56,925 nucleotides of DNA from an uncultured Pelagibacteraceae bacterium. GTDB lineage: Bacteria; Pseudomonadota; Alphaproteobacteria; Pelagibacterales; Pelagibacteraceae. The DNA is taken from positions 1 through 56,925 of the forward strand of contig CABXTN010000005.1 in assembly GCA_902515185.1 (NCBI GenBank), written 5' to 3'. Made by a program: the position numbers and the translations under genes. This document shows, piece by piece, positions 52,664-56,925 of the stretch; positions within the stretch are counted from its first letter, which is position 1, and every line of letters begins with the position of its first letter. The notes under the pieces were generated by a model. The model did no database searches and was not told the DNA's origin. It was given only the letters and a program-made list of their open reading frames with translations.

Positions 52664-53842
52664 TTAGGCAACAAGAAACTCTTTATTAGTATTACCTTCA
52701 TACATAGACATTATAGGCTTATCTTCTAATTCATAAATTTCATTTGAGTAAAATCCATTAAATTGTGTTCTAAATGTTAAGCCATAACCTCCGAGTTGGC
52801 CTAGCTCAATATAATCACCTTCTTTAACATTATTTGGTAAAATGAAAGGACCTTTCATGTAATCCATACTATCACAAGTTGGACCATAAAAATCAAAAGC
52901 AGTAAATTTTTTTGATATTATTTTTCCATTAGAAATCAATCTAGATGGAAATACTAAATTCGGAGAACCTCCATCAAATAAAGATCCGTAAGTACCATCA
53001 TTAATATATAGTTTTTGTTTTTTTCTTAGAATTACTTTAACAATAGTTGATCCACTTTCAGCAACTAATGCCCGTCCTGGTTCACAAATTATTTCAGGTT
53101 TTTTTTGCAGTGTAAGTTTTGAAAGGCTTGCTTTTATTTCTTGAAAATATTTATTTAAAGGCTGAGGAATTAAATCAGGATATATCGAAGGAAAACCACC
53201 TCCAACATTAATATAATCAGGTTCAATTTTTGTTTTCTTAATAAGATTATTTATTTCATCAATTCCTTTTGAATATGAAATTGGATGCATACATTGAGAA
53301 CCAACATGAAAACTGAGACCAATCTTTTTAGCATATTGTTTTGTGAGTCTTAATAATCCAGTAGCTTCATTGTTCACAGCACCAAATTTTTTTGATAAAT
53401 CAATTTCGGCATGTTCATTTGAAACAGATATTCTTACAAATAATTCTAAATCTTTAGCCTTATTTGTTGATTCTATAATTTTCATTAGTTCATCTTTAGT
53501 ATCTAATGAAAATGATTTTATACCATATTTAAAGTATGCGTCTTTAATGCTTTCTCTACTTTTTACCGTATTCATATAATGGCATTTAGCTTTTGGTGCT
53601 ATTTCTTTTATTGTCTGAATTTCTTTAATTGAGGCAATATCAAAATTATTAATTCCAGACTCATATAATGTTTTAAGAACGAATTTATTTGGGTTAGTTT
53701 TTACTGCGTAAAGGATTTTACCTCTAAAATTTTTTTGAAAAAAGTTTGAAGACTTTTTTAGCGAACCTGCTCTAATACAGTATACTGGATTAGACGGTTT
53801 AAGTTGATTTACTAATTTATCAACACTTTTAAATTTTTCCAT
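52664..53842 (-). CDS. Type III (alanine racemase-fold) PLP amino-acid decarboxylase, probably ornithine decarboxylase
   Basis: This is a fold-type III PLP decarboxylase of the ornithine/diaminopimelate family, 392 residues. The Schiff-base lysine is Lys48 in ILYAVKTNPN. LSFHVGSQCMHPISY (phosphate/substrate helix), YINVGGGFPSIYPD, IICEPGRALVAESGS and the C-terminal FYGPTCDSMDYMKG with the active-site Cys-Asp pair are present. The GPTCDSMD form suits ornithine (or lysine/ornithine) decarboxylase better than diaminopimelate decarboxylase. It is first in the operon with the DHS-like enzyme and the ureohydrolase. It has a strong GAGGGG Shine-Dalgarno and a structured leader upstream. Confidence 0.87.
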   Translation of the reverse strand: MEKFKSVDKLVNQLKPSNPVYCIRAGSLKKSSNFFQKNFRGKILYAVKTNPNKFVLKTLYESGINNFDIASIKEIQTIKEIAPKAKCHYMNTVKSRESIKDAYFKYGIKSFSLDTKDELMKIIESTNKAKDLELFVRISVSNEHAEIDLSKKFGAVNNEATGLLRLTKQYAKKIGLSFHVGSQCMHPISYSKGIDEINNLIKKTKIEPDYINVGGGFPSIYPDLIPQPLNKYFQEIKASLSKLTLQKKPEIICEPGRALVAESGSTIVKVILRKKQKLYINDGTYGSLFDGGSPNLVFPSRLISNGKIISKKFTAFDFYGPTCDSMDYMKGPFILPNNVKEGDYIELGQLGGYGLTFRTQFNGFYSNEIYELEDKPIMSMYEGNTNKEFLVA

Positions 53843-53864
53843 TTATTAGCCCCTCAAAAAAAAT

Positions 53865-53906
53865 TTAACAAAAAAAATTTGCATATCTAATATGCAAATT
53901 TGTTAA
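53865..53906 (-). promoter_or_regulatory. Long inverted repeat in the decarboxylase leader (candidate attenuator or operator)
   Basis: On the - strand the 5' arm is TTAACAAATTTGCATAT (53906-53890) and the 3' arm reads ATATGCAAA, eight T in a row, then GTTAA (53886-53865), around a TAG loop. Twelve inner pairs form without mismatch. Five outer pairs form if five T bulge. A second run of eight T follows, then GAGGGG seven bases before the ATG at 53842. The predicted start of transcription (near 53910) is just ahead of the hairpin. It could be an attenuator, an RNA-level regulator or a DNA operator. Confidence 0.6.
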
Positions 53907-53916
53907 CTTAAGAGAA

Positions 53917-53945
53917 TAGTTATGAAATATGTTAGGTAATGTAAA
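53917..53945 (-). promoter_or_regulatory. Probable promoter of the polyamine operon
   Basis: On the - strand TTTACA (53945-53940) and TAACTA (53922-53917) are spaced by 17 bases. The expected start near 53910 precedes the inverted repeat of the leader. The match is fair, in AT-rich DNA. Confidence 0.45.
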
Positions 53946-53984
53946 GTATTTATTTCAGATAGTTATCCACTACTTAATAGCCCA

Positions 53985-54012
53985 TTGAAATTTTAATTAA
54001 GTTGACTATATA
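53985..54012 (+). promoter_or_regulatory. Probable promoter of the regA-type gene
   Basis: TTGAAA (53985-53990), a 16-base spacer and TATATA (54007-54012). The expected start near 54019 is only about three bases before the ATG at 54022, so this mRNA too would be almost leaderless. No Shine-Dalgarno is seen. Confidence 0.55.
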
Positions 54013-54021
54013 AGTTGTGCA

Positions 54022-54576
54022 ATGACGATCATTCAAAAAATAACGGATTTTAAGGATAATTCACTACTTATAGTGGATGATGATAATCCGTTTAGGGAGA
54101 GACTAGCTAGAGCAATGGAGAAGAAGGGCTTTACGGTCTCACAAGCCCAAGGTGTAAAAGTTGGAATAGAGGCAGTTAAGACAAAAAAGCCTGCTTTTGC
54201 AGTTGTTGATCTTAGGCTTGGCGACGGAAATGGTCTAGAAGTTGTAAAAGAAATTCAAACTTCCAACCCAGAGAGTAGAATAATTATGTTAACTGGTTAT
54301 GGAAATATTCCAACTGCAGTTGCAGCTATAAAAGAGGGTGCAATTGATTATCTTGCAAAGCCTGCTGACGCTGATGATGTTGAAAAAGCATTATTGGCCG
54401 ATCCAAAGACTAAAGCTCAACCACCAGAAAATCCCATGTCAGCTGATAGGGTCAAATGGGAACATATACACAGAGTATTTGAACTTTGTAATAGAAATGT
54501 TTCAGAAACAGCAAGAAGACTAAAAATGCATAGACGAACATTGCAGAGAATTTTGTCTAAAAGATCTCCTAAATAA
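54022..54576 (+). CDS. regA: RegA/PrrA/ActR-type redox response regulator
   Basis: This 184-residue response regulator has a receiver domain (residues 14-128) with the acidic pocket LLIVDDDNPF, phospho-acceptor Asp63 in AFAVVDLRLGDGNGLEVV, MLTGYGN and the conserved lysine in YLAKPADADDVEKAL. A short linker leads to a Fis-type helix-turn-helix (WEHIHRVFELCNRNVSETARRLKMHRRTLQRILSKR) that is near-invariant in RegA/PrrA/ActR. Those regulators control respiration and redox genes with the sensor kinase RegB, which is not in this window. The gene has its own promoter. Its stop overlaps the convergent bioY stop by eight bases. Confidence 0.93.
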   Translation: MTIIQKITDFKDNSLLIVDDDNPFRERLARAMEKKGFTVSQAQGVKVGIEAVKTKKPAFAVVDLRLGDGNGLEVVKEIQTSNPESRIIMLTGYGNIPTAVAAIKEGAIDYLAKPADADDVEKALLADPKTKAQPPENPMSADRVKWEHIHRVFELCNRNVSETARRLKMHRRTLQRILSKRSPK

Positions 54577-55120
54577 ACTTTCTTAATTTTAATATTTTTT
54601 TTGTAAGGAGGGTTATTAATAAAACTTTAAATAGTTCAGCATATAGAAATGGTAATGCACCTAATTCAAGTACAGGTTTATCCCAACCAATTAGTGTACC
54701 AAGCCATATTAGACCAAAAAGATATATAAAAGAAACTGCAAAAGTTAATTTAATGAAAATCATAAAAAAATTTGTTTTTAAATTTAAATAGCCTGATAGA
54801 AAAGTAGTAAAAAGAAAACCAATTAAGTAACCCATAGTAGGTCCAATAAAATATACAAAGCCAACACCTTTTTCAGGAGAATTAGAGAATACAGGTAAAC
54901 CTAGTATACCTTCAATCAAATATAATCCTACTGTAGCAAGAGCCAATCTATATCCAAGAGTAATACCAAGCAAAACAACCACAAAAGTTTGCATTGTCAT
55001 TGGCACAGGATAGAAAGGTATTTTAATTTTTGCAGAAAGAGTTAGAAGTAAAGATCCTATAACTGTTATAGTAATAATTCTTAGGTATTTATGATTATAT
55101 AAAGTTTTTACACTTTCCAT
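54569..55120 (-). CDS. bioY: Biotin transporter BioY
   Basis: BioY is the substrate-binding membrane component for biotin uptake. The 183-residue protein has about six hydrophobic segments. ALSAKIKIPFYPVPMTMQTFVVVLLGITLGYRLA is the family signature, with LYLIEGILGLPVFSNSPEKGVGFVYFIGPTMGYLIGF next. BioM and BioN are not adjacent, so it either works alone, as reported for some BioY proteins, or uses ECF components encoded elsewhere. An ABC ATPase gene ends 30 bases upstream but looks like an ABC-2 exporter type, not an ECF ATPase. Confidence 0.9.
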   Translation of the reverse strand: MESVKTLYNHKYLRIITITVIGSLLLTLSAKIKIPFYPVPMTMQTFVVVLLGITLGYRLALATVGLYLIEGILGLPVFSNSPEKGVGFVYFIGPTMGYLIGFLFTTFLSGYLNLKTNFFMIFIKLTFAVSFIYLFGLIWLGTLIGWDKPVLELGALPFLYAELFKVLLITLLTKKILKLRKFI

Positions 55121-55150
55121 ACTTTATATTACTCATTTAATAATAATAAG

Positions 55151-56080
55151 CTAGCTTTTTGTTAGCCCCAAATAAACATCTTCAATATTAGCATCATCAG
55201 TAGCGATATCTAAAATTTTAATATTTTGTTTTGAAAGAAATAAAATAATATCCTCAATTTTAAGTTTACTTTTTTCATATGAAACTGTAACTTTGTTATT
55301 GCTATTTGATATTATCTTTAAAGTATTTAAACTTGTCATATCTAGAGACAAGACTTTGTTTAAGGTAAATGTGACTATTTTTGTTTGAATTTTATCTATT
55401 AAGTTTTTTGTAGTATCTAAAGCTACTAAATTTCCATTGCTTAAAATTCCAATCCTATCGCACATCTCTTCAGCCTCCATTAAGTAATGAGTTGTAAGAA
55501 TAACAGTTACACCTTGTTTATTCAGTAGTTTGACATTTTCCCATAATTGCTGTCTTAATTCTAAATCTACACCTGCCGTTGGTTCGTCTAGAAATAATAT
55601 TGGGGGTTGATGGACTAGAGCTTTAGCAATTAATAATCTTCTTTTCATTCCACCAGATAAGCTTCTGGCGTAACTATCTGACTGTTTATCTAAAGCTACC
55701 AACTTAAGTATATCATCTGTTATACGGTCTTTTTTTTTGATGCCATACATACCTGCAAGTAAATCGAGTAGTTTTCTTGGACTAAAAAATGGATCTAAAT
55801 TTACCTCTTGAGGAACTATTCCTATAGATGCTCTGACTTGTCTTGGATTTTTATCTAAATCAAATCCCCATACATTAACTAGTCCAGAGGTCTTTACCAC
55901 AGTGCCTCCAAGGATATTTATAAATGTAGATTTTCCAGCACCATTAGGGCCTAATAGGCCAAATATTTCTCCTTCTTTCACCTCTAAGTTTAAATTATTA
56001 AGTGCATTTACAGTTGAGAGACCGTTTTTTGAATAAATTTTGTTTAAATTTTTTACTGATAATACGTTTTTTTTTTCCAT
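55151..56080 (-). CDS. ABC transporter ATP-binding protein, ABC-2/CcmA exporter type
   Basis: This is a 309-residue ATPase with Walker A LLGPNGAGKSTFINILGG (about residues 40-57), Q-loop IVPQEVNLDPFFSPRKLLDLLAG, signature ARSLSGGMKRRLLIAKALVH, Walker B PPILFLDEPTAGVDLELRQQLW and the H-loop ILTTHYLMEAEEMCDRIGIL. The C-terminal 80 residues (KIQTKIVTFTLNKVL and on) resemble the accessory domain of multidrug/NodI/CcmA-type ATPases. The matching ABC-2 permease would usually be next to it, but bioY follows downstream and the divergent polA lies upstream, so the partner is elsewhere. The 48-base gap to polA must hold both divergent promoters. Confidence 0.88.
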   Translation of the reverse strand: MEKKNVLSVKNLNKIYSKNGLSTVNALNNLNLEVKEGEIFGLLGPNGAGKSTFINILGGTVVKTSGLVNVWGFDLDKNPRQVRASIGIVPQEVNLDPFFSPRKLLDLLAGMYGIKKKDRITDDILKLVALDKQSDSYARSLSGGMKRRLLIAKALVHQPPILFLDEPTAGVDLELRQQLWENVKLLNKQGVTVILTTHYLMEAEEMCDRIGILSNGNLVALDTTKNLIDKIQTKIVTFTLNKVLSLDMTSLNTLKIISNSNNKVTVSYEKSKLKIEDIILFLSKQNIKILDIATDDANIEDVYLGLTKS

Positions 56081-56128
56081 AATGATTTATACATTTATAA
56101 CATACATATAAGTTAAGCTAATACATTA

Positions 56129-56925
56129 ATGACCAAAATTAAAAAAACTGACCATTTTTATTTGATTGATGGATCTGGGTATATTTTCAGAGCCTACTAT
56201 GCTTTACCTCCATTAACTAGAAAGAGTGATGGGATGCCAACAGGAGCAGTCAGTGGTTTTTGTAGTATGCTTTTTAAATTGCTTGAAGATTCAAAGTCAA
56301 AAGAAAATTTACAAAAACCTTCTCATTTTGCTGTAATCTTTGACTCTGCCAGAAAAAATTTTAGAAATGAAATTTATAGTGACTATAAGGGAAATCGGTC
56401 AGATGCACCTGATGATTTAATTCCACAATTTGAATTCATAAGAAAATCAGTTCTGGCTTTTAATTTACCATCTATTGAAATGTTAAATTATGAAGCAGAC
56501 GATTTGATAGCGACTTATGTTGAGCAGATATTAGAAATTGGAGCAAAAGTAACAATTGTTTCATCTGACAAAGATCTGATGCAGCTTTATAAAAAGGGAG
56601 TTCGAATTTATGATCCAATGAAGAATAAATTTATCACTCAAGATGATGTTCAGAATAAATTTGGTGTTACTGCAGATAAAGTTATTGATGTTCAATCACT
56701 TGCAGGTGATAGCAGTGATAACGTACCAGGTGTCCCTGGAATTGGTGTAAAAACCGCAGCTGAGTTGATTAATAAATATGGAAATTTGGAAAAACTTTTA
56801 GAAAAAGCAGAAGAAATAAAACAAAACAAAAGAAGAGAAACAATTTTAGAAAATAAAGAAAAAGCAATAATTAGTAAAAAGCTAGTTACACTTAAAAAGG
56901 ATGTACCTGTTAAAGAAAAATTAGA
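56129..56925 (+). CDS. polA: DNA polymerase I, N-terminal part (cut by window edge)
   Basis: The first 265 residues of PolA are in the window, covering the 5'-3' exonuclease (flap nuclease) domain. FYLIDGSGYIFRAYYALPPLTR, GFCSMLFKLL, FAVIFDSARKNFRNEIYSDYKGNR, PSIEMLNYEADDLIATYVEQ, VTIVSSDKDLMQLY, and LAGDSSDNVPGVPGIGVKTAAELINKYG (the helix-hairpin-helix with metal-binding aspartates) are all present. The ATG at 56129 gives a normal N-terminus (MTKIKKTDHFYLIDGSG). It reads out of the window. The polymerase domains are not visible here. Confidence 0.97.
   Translation, partial: MTKIKKTDHFYLIDGSGYIFRAYYALPPLTRKSDGMPTGAVSGFCSMLFKLLEDSKSKENLQKPSHFAVIFDSARKNFRNEIYSDYKGNRSDAPDDLIPQFEFIRKSVLAFNLPSIEMLNYEADDLIATYVEQILEIGAKVTIVSSDKDLMQLYKKGVRIYDPMKNKFITQDDVQNKFGVTADKVIDVQSLAGDSSDNVPGVPGIGVKTAAELINKYGNLEKLLEKAEEIKQNKRRETILENKEKAIISKKLVTLKKDVPVKEKL

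Noticed and set aside
53963-53971. TTATCCACT, one mismatch from a DnaA box, between the polyamine operon and regA
   Set aside because: Only a single near-match is present, with no cluster of boxes, no dnaA/dnaN/parAB/gidA neighbours and no GC or AT-unwinding structure beyond the general AT bias. Not enough to call an origin.

Overview
The window is a very AT-rich, gene-dense bacterial segment with no insertion sequences, prophage, CRISPR, tRNA or rRNA. I assign it by content to the SAR11 clade (Candidatus Pelagibacter-like marine Alphaproteobacteria). The reasons are extreme AT bias with Lys/Asn/Ile-rich proteins, one-base and four-base gene junctions almost everywhere, a class I lysyl-tRNA synthetase, an F1-only atp operon, a DMSP demethylase (dmdA) cluster and a SAM-II riboswitch in front of metX. 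This is inference from the sequence and from family knowledge; no database search was run.

Layout. From 1 to 30955 every gene lies on the + strand: the end of trmD, then rplS, leuCDB, the DMSP demethylation cluster (dmdC, dmdB, an uncharacterised alpha/beta hydrolase, dmdA), asd, sdhCDAB, mmsA, mdh, sucCDAB-lpd, priA and atpHAGDC. From 30948 to 39939 the genes lie on the - strand in two transcription groups. One is rplU-rpmA-obg-proB-proA-nadD-rsfS-ctpA-rppH, the other is metX-metW-gloB. Next comes hisC-tyrA (+). A - strand group follows, with trkH, an AmpG-like MFS carrier, an SH3-NlpC/P60 protein and a TPR-sulfotransferase. Then come lysK, pyrD, rpmB and a VUT/YhhQ transporter (+), and a - strand polyamine operon (type III PLP decarboxylase, deoxyhypusine synthase-like enzyme, ureohydrolase). 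The window ends with a lone regA-type response regulator (+), bioY and an ABC ATPase (-), and the 5' part of polA (+).

How it works together. The first half holds most of the oxidative TCA cycle (succinate dehydrogenase, malate dehydrogenase, succinyl-CoA synthetase, 2-oxoglutarate dehydrogenase with its E3) and the catalytic F1 sector of ATP synthase. It also holds a route that takes DMSP through demethylation to methylmercaptopropionate, its CoA thioester and the unsaturated thioester. Leucine, aspartate-family, proline, methionine, histidine/tyrosine, pyrimidine and polyamine biosynthesis are represented by compact modules.

Regulation that can be read from the sequence. A sigma70-like promoter leads directly into a SAM-II aptamer ahead of metX-metW-gloB. 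A long imperfect inverted repeat followed by T tracts and a strong Shine-Dalgarno lies ahead of the decarboxylase gene. Two clear promoters (rpmB and regA) predict almost leaderless mRNAs. All four convergent gene pairs overlap at their stop codons, which leaves no room for conventional intrinsic terminators. No intergenic gap exceeds 190 bases.

Most promising for new biology: the alpha/beta hydrolase between dmdB and dmdA, which appears to need a CTG start; the leader of the polyamine operon; and the decarboxylase/DHS-like/ureohydrolase combination itself.
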